Shown in pieces: positions 17,087 through 25,861 of a stretch of DNA of 64,000 bases. A program made the position numbers and the translations under genes. Below the pieces are notes generated by a model. The model saw nothing but the letters and a program-made list of their open reading frames with translations. It searched no databases and was not told the DNA's origin. Numbering within the stretch: the first letter of the stretch is position 1; every line of letters begins with the position of its first letter. This stretch comes from CAVRZJ01 sp964594125 (GTDB taxonomy: Bacteria; Acidobacteriota; Thermoanaerobaculia; Thermoanaerobaculales; Thermoanaerobaculaceae): positions 62,001 through 126,000 of the forward strand of contig CAZQLL010000007.1 of assembly GCA_964594125.1 (NCBI GenBank). The letters are read 5' to 3'.

Positions 17087-19410
17087 GCGGCGAGCACCTC
17101 GTCGCGCGCTGCCGCGACGACGCTCCACTCGCCCGGAAACGCGGCGTAGGGGCTGGCGCGGGCGCGCCCCGCGTACAGCAGCGCGAAGTTGCGGTGCCAG
17201 GAGCCCTCGCGGTCGAGCATGCGGCCGGAGCGGTACTCGACCTCGGGGAGGTCGTCGACGTGCGGCGGCACGTCAGCGACGAGCGTCGCCACCTCCCGCG
17301 GCCCCAGCAGCAGCGTGCCGGCGAGCTCGGCGGCGGTGGCGACGCCCGCCTCGGCGAGCGTCGGCGCCAGCGCCGGGTCGCCGAGGTCGCGCCAGCGTAC
17401 GGCGAGCGGGCCGGGGTCGGCGGTACCGGTGACCACCGTGAACTCGTTGAGAACGAGCGGCGAGTACCACACGGCGGCGCCCGGGAACACCTCAGCGAAG
17501 GCGCGCAGGATCCCGAGATACGAGTCGGCCGACAGCGAGTACATCGGCAGCCACATCGACACCACGCCGCCGGTCGTCAGCCGGCGGCGGCACAGCTCGA
17601 AGTACTCGCGCGTGTACAGCGTCGAGTTGCCGGCATAGACTGGATGGATCGAGTCGGAGAGGATGGCGTCGAACTGCCCGCCCATGGCGAGCAGCGCGTT
17701 GCGCCCGTCGTTGAGCACCACGCGCACGCGCGGGTCGGCGAGCACGCCGTGGTTCACGTCGCCGAAGACGCTCGCCGAGACCGCGAGCACCTCGGGCGAG
17801 ATCTCGGCGATCACCACCTCGTTGACGGGGTGGCGGGCGACCGCCCAGGCGGTGCCACCGGAGCCGAAGCCGATGTGCAGCACCCGCCGCGGCGCGGGGT
17901 GGAGCAGCAGCGGCAGGTGGCCCTGCAGACGCTGCACGGCGCGCAGCTCGGGCGAGGTCCCGGCGACGTTGACGCCGTTGATCTCGAGCGAGCGCCAGCC
18001 GCCGCGCGCGTCGTGGTAGCGGTGCACCACGACGGTGCCGGCCGCGCTCTCGCGCAGCGTCTCGATCGTTCCCTCTACCACCACGCCGGCGCCGCGCAGG
18101 ACGGCGCCGGGCGGCGCCAGCGCGGCGACCGCGGCCACCGCCGCCGCCCCGACGGCGGCCGCCGCCCGCCCCGCGCGCGAGCGTGCCAGCGCCGCCGCGA
18201 ACAGCGCGCTGGCGGCGCCGAAGGCGAGCAGCGTTCCCTGGCTGCCGATCAGCGGCACCAGCAGCAACGGTCCGGCGATCGACCCTGCGATGCCGCCGAG
18301 CGTGTTGGCTGCGCCGACCGCGCCGGTGCGCGCCGCATCGCCGCCGTGTCCCGGGTACGCGGCCACCGCGAGCGGGAAGGTAGCGCCGAACAGCACCGTC
18401 GGCGGCAGCAGCACGATCGCCACCGCCGCCGCCAGGCTCCACTGCATCGCCCCGAACCCGGCCGGACGCAGCGTCGCGCCAAGCCAGCCGATGAGGTCGC
18501 CGAGCGCCGCCAGCGCCGGTATCTGGGCGGCGAACGCAAGCGCCAGCGCCGCCTGGCAGGACGCGAGCGCCCGCCGCGGCTCGCCGCGCCAGCCCCGCGC
18601 CGCCGCCGCTCCCGCCGCCAGTCCGGCCAGGTAGACGGCCAGGATCAGCGCGAACGCGTACACTCGCGAGCCGAGGTGGAGCAGCAGGACGCGCGTCCAC
18701 ACCAGCTCCGCCGCGAGGGCGATGAAGCCGAACAGCGCCGGGAACAGCAGCCACCGCCCGGGCGCCGCCGCGGCCGCCGGCGGCGCTGACGGGACCGGCG
18801 GCGGCGCCGCCCCTTCCGCGGCCCACGCCGCCGCGGCCACCAGCAGGCCGAGCGTGGCCGCCGCCGCCAGCGTGCCGCGCTCGCCGAACAGCGGCAGGGC
18901 GACGAAACCGGCGAGCACCACGCCGGCGACCGCCCCGGCGGTGTTGGCGGCGTACAGCAGCGAGACGCGCCGCCCGAGCAGCGGATCGTTGCCGATCCGC
19001 TCGACCAGCAGCGGCAGCGTCGCTCCCATCGCCACCGTGGGTACGGCGAGGAACGCCCAGGCGAGCAGGAAGCGGCCGGCGAGCGGCAGCCCCCACCCCG
19101 CCAGCGGCGCTGCGCCGAGGTGCGCCGCGGCGCCGCCTAGCAGCGCGAGCGCCGGCCCGGTGGCCAGCGCGGCGAGGGCCGCCAGCGCCTCGGCGAGCGC
19201 GTACAGGCGCAAGTGGGCGCGCAGGCGGCCGGCGAGGCGCGCCACCGCCGCGCTGCCCAGCGCCATGCCGCCCATGTAGGCGGCCACCACCGCGACGCTC
19301 GCCCACAGCGACGTGCCGACCACCAGCCCGAGCGCCCGCACCCATGCCACCTGGTAGACGAGCGCCACCAGCCCAGAGAGCACGAAGAGGGCGGTTACGA
19401 GCGCCGCCAC
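17047..19410 (-). CDS. Membrane protein fused to spermidine-synthase-like domain
   Basis: 787 aa from a GTG that overlaps the end of the upstream YfhO-like gene by 16 bases. Residues 1-480 hold about 14 hydrophobic segments arranged like an MFS or spermidine-synthase membrane domain (VYQVAWVRALGLVVGTSLWA at the start is characteristic). Residues about 500-700 form a Rossmann-like methyltransferase fold: VLHIGFGSGGTAWA (SAM-type glycine loop), AEISPEVL, and VVLNDGRNALL. This fused polyamine-synthase-like family is widespread, but its substrate is unknown and aminopropyl transfer is not demonstrated. Lying inside a glycan cluster, it could modify a lipid or sugar intermediate. Its 3' end overlaps the convergent glycosyltransferase by 40 bases. 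Confidence 0.85.
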   Translation of the reverse strand: MAALVTALFVLSGLVALVYQVAWVRALGLVVGTSLWASVAVVAAYMGGMALGSAAVARLAGRLRAHLRLYALAEALAALAALATGPALALLGGAAAHLGAAPLAGWGLPLAGRFLLAWAFLAVPTVAMGATLPLLVERIGNDPLLGRRVSLLYAANTAGAVAGVVLAGFVALPLFGERGTLAAAATLGLLVAAAAWAAEGAAPPPVPSAPPAAAAAPGRWLLFPALFGFIALAAELVWTRVLLLHLGSRVYAFALILAVYLAGLAAGAAAARGWRGEPRRALASCQAALALAFAAQIPALAALGDLIGWLGATLRPAGFGAMQWSLAAAVAIVLLPPTVLFGATFPLAVAAYPGHGGDAARTGAVGAANTLGGIAGSIAGPLLLVPLIGSQGTLLAFGAASALFAAALARSRAGRAAAAVGAAAVAAVAALAPPGAVLRGAGVVVEGTIETLRESAAGTVVVHRYHDARGGWRSLEINGVNVAGTSPELRAVQRLQGHLPLLLHPAPRRVLHIGFGSGGTAWAVARHPVNEVVIAEISPEVLAVSASVFGDVNHGVLADPRVRVVLNDGRNALLAMGGQFDAILSDSIHPVYAGNSTLYTREYFELCRRRLTTGGVVSMWLPMYSLSADSYLGILRAFAEVFPGAAVWYSPLVLNEFTVVTGTADPGPLAVRWRDLGDPALAPTLAEAGVATAAELAGTLLLGPREVATLVADVPPHVDDLPEVEYRSGRMLDREGSWHRNFALLYAGRARASPYAAFPGEWSVVAAARDEVLAAHLRELTARIASR

Positions 19411-21329
19411 GCCACCCCCAGCAACGCCAGCGCGCACGCGAGCGACACGACCGCGCCCGCCGCCAACCCGGGCGGCCGGTAGCGCGCCGCGACGCGGTGC
19501 TCGCCCGCCGGCACCGGCACGCCCTGGAGGATGCCCGCGCCACGCAGCGGCGCTACCGCCCTGCCGTCGACCGTGAAGCGCCACCCCGGGTCGGGCGTCG
19601 CGAGCCACTGCAGCACGCCGCCGCCCGCCTCCACCTCGACGCGCCACAGCCGCGCGTCACCCGCGCCGCCGCCGGCGAGCACCTCGCCGCGGACGCGCGG
19701 GCGCTCGCCGGGGCGCGGCAGCGCCGCCACGACGCTCGCCTCCGGCCACGCCGCGGAGTTGGCGAAGACGCGGACATCGCCGTCGCGGCACACCTCCGCG
19801 AAACCCGACACCGGGTGCTGGGCGACGAGGCGCGACGCCGCCAGGGCGTCGAGCCACCACCTCCCAGCGGGGCCGCGGTCGGCCTCGGCGAGGTGCGCGG
19901 CCAGCGGCCGCGCGCGCAGCGGGGCGAAGGTGCGCGCCATCGCCCGTCCGTCGAGCAGCGCGGTGTAGCCCCACCCGAGGTCGAACGCCCGCTGCTCGCC
20001 ACCGCGCGCGACGGCGGCGACCTGGCCGGCCGACGGCTGCACGACGTACACACGCCCCGGCGCGCGCTGTGCGATCAGACACGCCGGCACCGGGTTGGTC
20101 AGGCGCCGCTCGAGGGCCAGCGTCGGCACGTGGTTGACCGCGAGCGCCGCGGCCGCTGCGAGCGCCGCGGCGCCGCCGGCGGCGCCGCCGACGAGCACCG
20201 CCCCGGCCGCCGCACCCTGCGCGAGCGCGGGCAGCCACGCCGCCCCGACGGCGAGCCCCACCGCCAGCACCGCGCCACCGCCGAGGGCGCCGATCCACGC
20301 CGCCCCGCGCCCCTTCGACGCCACCGCCGCGGCGGCCGGCACCAGTGCCGCCGCCGCCAGGAACAGCAGCCGGCCCGGGTAGCGGACGAGGCCGAGGGTG
20401 GCCGCCGTCCACGCCGCGCCGAGCACCCCGGCGAGCACGGCGGCGCCGACCAGCCCCCAGCCGCACAGCGCCAGCCGCCGCCCGGGCGAGCGGCGCTCGA
20501 GCAGCGCCCACGCGGCGAGCAGGAGCCCCCACGCCGGCAGCGCCAGCGCCCCGACGAAACGGTCGGCGCGCTCCGGCAGCGGGACCGCCGGCACCAGTAG
20601 CGCCGGCAGCTCGCGGACGTCGACCGCGCCGGCGACCACCTCCGCCACCTCGTTGCCGACACCGCGGTCGCCGCCGGCCGCCCAGAAGGCGAACGGCACG
20701 AGCTGCACCGCCACGAGGCCGGTGCCGAGCGCCGCCCCGACCGCGGTGCGGCGGCGCGGCGAGACGGCCAGCGCGACGGCGGCGGCGAGCAGCGCGAGCT
20801 GCGGCTCGCCGCCTAGCCAGGCGAGCGCGAGGAACACCGCGACGCCGCCGGTCGAGCCCGCGATCGCCGACCGCCAGAGGAAAGGCGCCCAGGCCAGGGT
20901 ATCGAGGTTGTTGAGCACGCCGACCGCGCTGACCGCCGGCCCAGACAGTGCGACACCCCACCCCGCCGCGACTGCGAGCCGCGAGGACGCCCCGAGCTCC
21001 AGCGCCAGCAGCGCACAGCCGGCGCCGAGCAGCGCGAGGTGCAGGGCGGCCTCGACGCCGACCGCCTGGCGGCCGGGAAGGAGCGCGGCCAGCCATGCCG
21101 GCGGGTAAAACACGCCTGTCTGCGGGTTGGCGAAGAACGGCTCGCCGCACCCGGAGTCGCCGTTCCAGAACGGCGCCTGCGCCCTTGCGACCGCCGCGGC
21201 CACGCGCTCGCGCAGCGGCACGAAGTAGGTCGGCAGGTCGCGGGCGGTAGGCGCCCACCCTGCCGACGCGGCGGCCAGCAGCAGCGCCCCCGGTAAGGCC
21301 CCGAGCACCCAGGCGCGCGAGCCCTTCAC
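19395..21329 (-). CDS. YfhO-like polytopic membrane protein
   Basis: 644 aa from GTG (GTGA overlap with the upstream gene). N-terminal TM1 is followed by a periplasmic loop with APFWNGDSGCGEPFFANPQ and VFYPPAWLAALL, the hallmark of the YfhO/GT-C-like family (PxW...G.P...NPQ...YPP). About ten further hydrophobic segments follow, and the last 170 residues are a periplasmic beta-rich domain (WRFTVDGRAVAPLRGAGI). Members are thought to glycosylate teichoic acids or other polymers from lipid-linked sugars, but this is established for few of them. A second, longer member of the same family lies at 25862-28174. Confidence 0.8.
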   Translation of the reverse strand: MKGSRAWVLGALPGALLLAAASAGWAPTARDLPTYFVPLRERVAAAVARAQAPFWNGDSGCGEPFFANPQTGVFYPPAWLAALLPGRQAVGVEAALHLALLGAGCALLALELGASSRLAVAAGWGVALSGPAVSAVGVLNNLDTLAWAPFLWRSAIAGSTGGVAVFLALAWLGGEPQLALLAAAVALAVSPRRRTAVGAALGTGLVAVQLVPFAFWAAGGDRGVGNEVAEVVAGAVDVRELPALLVPAVPLPERADRFVGALALPAWGLLLAAWALLERRSPGRRLALCGWGLVGAAVLAGVLGAAWTAATLGLVRYPGRLLFLAAAALVPAAAAVASKGRGAAWIGALGGGAVLAVGLAVGAAWLPALAQGAAAGAVLVGGAAGGAAALAAAAALAVNHVPTLALERRLTNPVPACLIAQRAPGRVYVVQPSAGQVAAVARGGEQRAFDLGWGYTALLDGRAMARTFAPLRARPLAAHLAEADRGPAGRWWLDALAASRLVAQHPVSGFAEVCRDGDVRVFANSAAWPEASVVAALPRPGERPRVRGEVLAGGGAGDARLWRVEVEAGGGVLQWLATPDPGWRFTVDGRAVAPLRGAGILQGVPVPAGEHRVAARYRPPGLAAGAVVSLACALALLGVAWRRS

Positions 21330-23032
21330 CCGCGCACCCCGCAACGGACACGCAGGCGGTCGAGCGCCCGCCGGTCGAGGCGCACGAGCGCCCGCTCGTA
21401 CTCGCTCTCGGGCGGCCGGCGGCGCGCCGCCGCGAGCGCCGCGTCGAGCCGCGCCAGCGCCTGGCGCGCCGTTGCGAGCTCGCCCTCCTCGATGCGCGCC
21501 AGACCGATCTCGAGCCACGCCGGGGCGCAGTGCGGCTCGAGGCGCGCCGCGGCCGCGAACGCCTGCAGCGCCGCCTTCCCCTCGCCGAGCGCGCGCCGCG
21601 CCCGCCCCTCGCCGAGCGCCGCCCACACATCGGTCGGGTTGGCCGCCCGCCCGGCGGCGAACGCGGCGGCGGCGGCGGCCGCGAGTGCCCCGTCGTTGCG
21701 GGCCAAGGCGCGCTCGAGGCGCACCGCGCCGAGCGCCACCCACCCCGCAGCCCAGCGCGGCCGGCGCGCGCACGCCGTCCAGGCGCCGGCCTCGGCGTCG
21801 GCGAGCGCCGCATCGTCGGCGCCGCCGCGGGCGAGCGTGCGCGCCGCGGGCGCCGCGAGGCGCTCCGCCGTGACGCGCCCGGCCGGCCAGGCGCCGAGCG
21901 CCAGCGCCAGCGCCGGTGCGACCGCCGCGGCGCCGGCGAACGCCGCCGCAGGCGAGGCCCGCAGCCGGGCACCGCGCGGGCGCGGCAGCGTGCCGCCGAC
22001 CGCCAGCGCCGCCGACCACGCCACCGCTGGCAGCGGAAGCTGGGTGTGCACCGCCGATGTGAGGGCGAGCACCGCCAGCGGACCCCAGGCGGCCGGGGCG
22101 CCGCGCGCGGCGCTCGCCAGGCTCGCGGCGAGGCCGGCGGCGAGCCCCACCCCGACGAGTCCCAGCGCGGCGAACGCCTGCAGCGCGTCGCTCTCCGCGA
22201 GCGACGGCAGCCGGGCATAGCGGGCGAGCTCGCCCTCGCGCGGGAAGTTGTGCGCGAGGACCGCGTCGGCGTACCCGGCCGGGCCGCAGCCGAGCGGCAG
22301 CTCGGCCACGGCCGTGCGCCACGCCGTCGCCCAGATGCGCACGCGCTCGAAGCGCAGCGGGTCGCGGTCGCTCGCTACTCGCAGCGCCAGCCCGCCGGCG
22401 GCGACCACGAGCGCCGCCACCGCCGCCAGTCGCGCAGCCCTGCCGGCGGACCGCAGCGCCCACACGCCGGCCACCGCCAGCGCCGCCAGCAAACCGGCGC
22501 GCGACCCCGATGTCAGCAGCCCGGCGAGCAGCAGCGCCGCGGCGCCCAGCCGCACGGCCGCCGGCCAGCGCAGCACCGGCAGCAGGGCGAGGGCGAACGC
22601 CATGAGCGTGGCCGCGACGTTGGGGTTCTCGAACGGCCCGCCCGGCCGCCCGCCGATCGCGCAACGCTCGGCCACCAGCCACGCCGCTGCCGTTGCGCCG
22701 GCGACCGCCACCCCCGTGCGACCCCACGCCGCCGCGCGCGGCCGGCCGGCGAGCGCCGCGAGCACCAGCGCCACGGCGCCGACCGCGACCCAGCGCGCCG
22801 CCTCCACGCGGTCGACCGGACGGACGGCCGCGCAAACGCCGGCCCACGCCACCAGCGCGGCGAGCCAAGGCAGCGGACCGCCCACGCGCACCCCGCGAGC
22901 GAGCCCGGCGGCCAGCAGTGCGGCGCACGCCGCGATCGTCGCGACGAGCGCCGCCGGCGACGGCAACACGCCGTGCGAGCCCGCGACCCAGAGCACCGCG
23001 AGCGGCGCGAGCGCCGCCGGCAGCGCCCTCAC
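21326..23032 (-). CDS. O-antigen ligase/polymerase-like protein with C-terminal TPRs
   Basis: 568 aa from a GTG overlapping the upstream TGA. About 11 hydrophobic segments cover residues 1-390. The central loop has GPFENPNVAATLMAF and, after two spans, TSGSRAGLLA, which together resemble the Wzy_C (WaaL/Wzy) motifs; ERVRIWATAWR and LGCGPAGYADAV lie in the large periplasmic loop. Residues about 440-555 are TPR-like helices (WAALGEGRARRALGEGKAAL), a common tail on bacterial O-antigen ligase-like proteins. It should polymerise or transfer lipid-linked glycan at the periplasmic face. A paralogous gene overlaps it directly upstream. Confidence 0.82.
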   Translation of the reverse strand: MRALPAALAPLAVLWVAGSHGVLPSPAALVATIAACAALLAAGLARGVRVGGPLPWLAALVAWAGVCAAVRPVDRVEAARWVAVGAVALVLAALAGRPRAAAWGRTGVAVAGATAAAWLVAERCAIGGRPGGPFENPNVAATLMAFALALLPVLRWPAAVRLGAAALLLAGLLTSGSRAGLLAALAVAGVWALRSAGRAARLAAVAALVVAAGGLALRVASDRDPLRFERVRIWATAWRTAVAELPLGCGPAGYADAVLAHNFPREGELARYARLPSLAESDALQAFAALGLVGVGLAAGLAASLASAARGAPAAWGPLAVLALTSAVHTQLPLPAVAWSAALAVGGTLPRPRGARLRASPAAAFAGAAAVAPALALALGAWPAGRVTAERLAAPAARTLARGGADDAALADAEAGAWTACARRPRWAAGWVALGAVRLERALARNDGALAAAAAAAFAAGRAANPTDVWAALGEGRARRALGEGKAALQAFAAAARLEPHCAPAWLEIGLARIEEGELATARQALARLDAALAAARRRPPESEYERALVRLDRRALDRLRVRCGVRG

Positions 23033-24591
23033 GGATGCGCGCGGCACGCCGCCTCCAGCGCCGCCAGCTCCCCCCGCCACGGCGCCCGCCGGCGCGCCTC
23101 GCGCGCCCAGGCGAGCGCCTCGCCGGCGCGCCCCGTCGCGAGCAGCAGCCGCGCGCGCAGCTCCGCCCACGCCGCCGAAACCGGGCGCACCCAGTGGCGC
23201 CGCGCCAGCTCCCGCTCGATCGCGTCCATGCGCGGGTCGCCGGCGGCGAGCGCAGCGGCGGCTGCGTCCTGCACCGGCTCGACGGTCCAGGGCGCCCACC
23301 GCGCGGCGGCGAGCGCCAGGTCGATCGAGGCCGGCGGCGCCGCCGCGTACGAGCGGGTCCGCAGCGTCTCCGCGCGCCACGAGAGCGCCGCGAGCACCAG
23401 CGCGCCGCCGAGCACCGCCGCCATCGCCCGGCCGGGGATCGGCCGCGCCGGCGCCGGGCGCACACGAGCGGCGAGGGTGCCGGCGAGCACCGACCACGGC
23501 AGCAGCACCTCGGGCGCGTAGGCCGAGAAATCCACCAGCGCGTGCAGCGGGACAGCCGCGACCGCGAGCGCCAGCGCGAGGTGCGCGCGCCGTCCGGCGG
23601 CCAGCAGCCGGGCGAGCGCCAGCCCGCCGGCGCCGAGCAGCGCCACGCCCCCGACGCCGAGCTCCGCCACGAGCTGCAGCGGCGTGTTGTGCGCGTACGG
23701 CGTGATGTTGGCGGCGCCCAGCGGCGTGGCGAGCGCCGCCTGGCCGATCCCGCCCAGACCGACGCCGAGCAGCGGCCGCTCGGCGAACACCGCGGCCGCC
23801 GTGCGCCAGTTCTGCCAGCGCAGCCGCACCGGCTCGAGCGCCGCGAGGTCCGTGCGGCCGAGCGCCGCGGCGGCCGCGACCGCTGCGACGGCGAGCGCCG
23901 CGGCGGCGGCGAACGCCCGCGGCGGCCGCATCAGCGCGACGGCGGCGGCGGCCAGCACCGCCGCGAGCAGCGCGCCGGCCAGCGACCGGCTGAGCACCAC
24001 GCCGGCGCCGGCGAGCAGCAGCGCCGCCGCCCACACCCAGCGGCGGCGGCCGGCCGCCCGCGCCCACCCGCGGACGAGCAGCGGCGCGGCCATCACCACC
24101 AGCGCCGCGAAGTGGCCCGGCAGCGCCGCTGTTCCGCTCGCCCGGCCGATCGCCAGGCGCGCCAGCGCCCGCTCGCGCAACGCGGGGGCCACGCCGCTCA
24201 CCGCCTCGGGCGAGACCGCGGGCGGTACGAGCGCCTGCACGCAGGCCACCGCGGCGGTGGCCGCGATGCCGAGCGCGAGCAGGGCGACGAGGCGGTCGTC
24301 GGGGGCGGCGAGCCGCGACAGGCCGAACAGGGCGGCGGCGAGCACGAGCAGCAGCGAGTGGCGCAGCGCCAGCTCGTGGTCGAGCGCCACCGCCCAGCTC
24401 GCCGCCAGCGCCAGCAGCCCGACGACCGCCCACTCCGGCGCGAGCACGCGGCGCTCACCCGGCGGCAGCGCGAGCACCGCCGCCATGGCGCCGAGGAGCA
24501 GGACCGCCACGCAGCCGGCGTAGCGCGCGCTCCCCCACGCGGCGGCGAGTCCGGCGACGATCACGGCCCCCGGAAGCCACTGGCTGGCCAC
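23029..24591 (-). CDS. O-antigen ligase/polymerase-like protein
   Basis: 520 aa from GTG. It has about twelve hydrophobic segments. The Wzy/WaaL hallmarks are GTAALPGHFAALVVM followed by VLSRSLAGALLA, then LRWQNWRTAAAVFAERPLLG and GVGLGGIGQAA in the periplasmic loop, with HNTPLQLVAELG carrying the conserved His. The C-terminal 100 residues are helical. It starts the minus-strand run that continues through a second ligase-like gene, a YfhO-like gene and the membrane fusion, all overlapping. Two such enzymes side by side suggest one polymerase and one ligase, though sequence cannot assign which is which. Confidence 0.85.
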   Translation of the reverse strand: MASQWLPGAVIVAGLAAAWGSARYAGCVAVLLLGAMAAVLALPPGERRVLAPEWAVVGLLALAASWAVALDHELALRHSLLLVLAAALFGLSRLAAPDDRLVALLALGIAATAAVACVQALVPPAVSPEAVSGVAPALRERALARLAIGRASGTAALPGHFAALVVMAAPLLVRGWARAAGRRRWVWAAALLLAGAGVVLSRSLAGALLAAVLAAAAVALMRPPRAFAAAAALAVAAVAAAAALGRTDLAALEPVRLRWQNWRTAAAVFAERPLLGVGLGGIGQAALATPLGAANITPYAHNTPLQLVAELGVGGVALLGAGGLALARLLAAGRRAHLALALAVAAVPLHALVDFSAYAPEVLLPWSVLAGTLAARVRPAPARPIPGRAMAAVLGGALVLAALSWRAETLRTRSYAAAPPASIDLALAAARWAPWTVEPVQDAAAAALAAGDPRMDAIERELARRHWVRPVSAAWAELRARLLLATGRAGEALAWAREARRRAPWRGELAALEAACRAHP

Positions 24592-24638
24592 GGCGAAAGT
24601 GTATCGGAGAAGGGCGCGGGCGCGCGCGCCCCGGCTTG

Positions 24639-24657
24639 CGGCCTGGCGTCCAGGCCG
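24639..24657. repeat. Hairpin (8-bp arms) in the 166-bp gap between ligase and pilin genes
   Basis: CGGCCTGG and CCAGGCCG flank a 3-nt loop. It lies just upstream of the ligase-like gene on the minus strand, next to the stronger hairpin at 24708. With it, this gap holds two stem-loops and no open frame that I trust. Confidence 0.6.
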
Positions 24658-24707
24658 GCTCGGCGCGTTCGCCCAGCGCCCCGGCGAGCCGGGAGCCACC
24701 AAGGAGA

Positions 24708-24731
24708 ACGGGGAGCCTTGCGGCTCCCCGT
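24708..24731 (-). terminator. Probable terminator hairpin after pilin gene
   Basis: A perfect 10-bp stem (ACGGGGAGCC/GGCTCCCCGT) with a 4-nt loop starts 26 nt after the pilin stop codon. On the minus strand it is followed by TTCTCCTT, a modest U-rich tail. This fits an intrinsic terminator separating the sigma-54-driven pilin from the ligase genes. Confidence 0.55.
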
Positions 24732-24757
24732 CCCGGGCGATCCGTTGTGACATCAGA

Positions 24758-25228
24758 TCAGTCGACCTGCATGCCCTCGGGCCACTGGATGAACGTGCCG
24801 TTGGAGTAGATGATGTCGGAGTTGAAGTCGGTCTTCGGCCCGCCGGTTCCGGCGAGCGACGCAGCCGCGTTGCCATCCTTCGCGCCCGACCAGAAGCTGT
24901 ACACCCGGCCGCCGGCGGTCGACCCCACGCCGCCCCAGTACAGCGGGTTGTTCCAGCCGTCGCGGGTGGGCAGCTTGCGCAGGTAGGTGGGAACGGTGTA
25001 GTTCTGGATGTCCGGAACATCGCCGTCGGCGACGCGCGGGTAGAACGCCCAGTCGGTGGCGTACGCCTCGACGCAGGTCGACAGCGTGCGGATGTCGCCC
25101 ATCGTCCGCTTCTGACGCCCGCGCTGAATGGCGTTGATGAGGTTGGGGATGGCAATCGCCGCAATGATGCCGATGATCGCCACCACGATCAACAGTTCGA
25201 TGAGGGTGAACCCTTTCTGCCTTCTCAT
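24758..25228 (-). CDS. GspG-like type IV/II pseudopilin (pilin 1)
   Basis: 156 aa. The ATG follows a strong ribosome site (AAGGGAGG). The N-terminus MRRQKGFTLIELLIVVAIIG is a textbook prepilin leader: cleavage after Gly6 leaves N-methylated Phe, with Glu5 of the mature protein for assembly. The C-terminal part has RDGWNNPLYW, related to the D-P-W-G-N-P motif of type II secretion major pseudopilins (GspG), and ends FIQWPEGMQ. It should be processed by a prepilin peptidase and assembled in the periplasm. A close paralogue lies 123 bp upstream, and each gene has its own sigma-54-type promoter. Confidence 0.93.
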   Translation of the reverse strand: MRRQKGFTLIELLIVVAIIGIIAAIAIPNLINAIQRGRQKRTMGDIRTLSTCVEAYATDWAFYPRVADGDVPDIQNYTVPTYLRKLPTRDGWNNPLYWGGVGSTAGGRVYSFWSGAKDGNAAASLAGTGGPKTDFNSDIIYSNGTFIQWPEGMQVD

Positions 25229-25255
25229 AACACCTCCCTTGTCACTGCGGATTGT

Positions 25256-25272
25256 AGCAAGCCTCGTGCCAG
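25256..25272 (-). promoter_or_regulatory. Sigma-54 promoter of pilin 1
   Basis: The minus strand reads CTGGCACGAGGCTTGCT, an exact match to the -24/-12 consensus YTGGCACGrNNNTTGCW. The predicted transcript would start about 12 nt after the GC element, leaving a short leader containing the AAGGGAGG ribosome site before the ATG at 25228. Pilin genes are a classical sigma-54 target. Confidence 0.85.
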
Positions 25273-25299
25273 ACATCTTGGCAACCCGCCCCACCCATT

Positions 25300-25316
25300 G
25301 TGACGCGCAGCGTCAC
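25300..25316. repeat. Perfect palindrome between the two pilin genes
   Basis: GTGACGC-GCA-GCGTCAC, with 7-bp arms and a 3-nt loop. It lies between the stop of pilin 2 and the sigma-54 promoter of pilin 1. It could terminate pilin 2 transcription (there is no U-tract) or be a binding site for a regulator of pilin 1. Confidence 0.55.
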
Positions 25317-25351
25317 TCTTCTTGCAGGTGGGTTCCGCTGGCAGGCACTCG

Positions 25352-25804
25352 TCACTTGATCTGCATCCCTTCGGGCCACTGGATGAAGATCCCGTCCGAG
25401 AGGACGATGTCCGCATCGAACGTCGTGGTCGGCCCGAGCTGCAGCGGCGACTGCACGGCGCCGTCGCGCGCGTAGGACCAGAGGGTGTAGTTCAGCCGCT
25501 CGCCGGAGTAGTGCAACGGGTTGTGCCACCCGTCCCGCAGCGGGTGCTTGCGCAGGTACGTCGGCGACAGGTAAGGCAGCGTGTCGGCGACGACGCCGTT
25601 CACGATGTACGGCACCCGCACGAGGTCGACGGCGTAGGCGCAGACCGCGTTGGCCACCGTGCGCATGTCGGCCATCGAGCGCCGCTGGCGTCCCCGCTCG
25701 ATCGCCTGCACGAGGTTGGGGATGGCGATCGCCGCGATGATGCCGATGATCGCCACCACGATCAGAAGCTCGATGAGGGTGAAACCCGTCCGGTGCCTTC
25801 GCAT
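25352..25804 (-). CDS. GspG-like type IV/II pseudopilin (pilin 2)
   Basis: 150 aa. The leader MRRHRTGFTLIELLIVVAII has the prepilin cleavage Gly7-Phe8 and Glu at mature position 5. The body parallels pilin 1: IERGRQRRSMADMRTVANAV, then LRDGWHNPLHYSG, then FIQWPEGMQIK at the end. The two genes clearly arose by duplication, with divergence concentrated in the middle. The ribosome site is weak (CCGGGG) and the leader short, because the sigma-54 promoter lies only about 20 bases upstream. It is probably a minor or alternative pseudopilin of the same fibre. Confidence 0.92.
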   Translation of the reverse strand: MRRHRTGFTLIELLIVVAIIGIIAAIAIPNLVQAIERGRQRRSMADMRTVANAVCAYAVDLVRVPYIVNGVVADTLPYLSPTYLRKHPLRDGWHNPLHYSGERLNYTLWSYARDGAVQSPLQLGPTTTFDADIVLSDGIFIQWPEGMQIK

Positions 25805-25824
25805 GGAACCCCGGTGCGATCCAA

Positions 25825-25841
25825 TGCAAGCGTCGTGCCGG
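25825..25841 (-). promoter_or_regulatory. Sigma-54 promoter of pilin 2
   Basis: The minus strand reads CCGGCACGACGCTTGCA, matching the -24/-12 consensus at every defined position except the second base (C for T). Spacing and flanking bases are the same as in the pilin 1 promoter, so the promoter was probably duplicated with the gene. Confidence 0.78.
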
Positions 25842-25861
25842 CTCCGCCGCTCTACACTGGA

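Noticed and set aside
25300..25316. Palindrome GTGACGC-GCA-GCGTCAC as an intrinsic terminator of pilin 2
   Set aside because: No U-rich tail follows on the minus strand; it is listed as a palindrome of unknown role.
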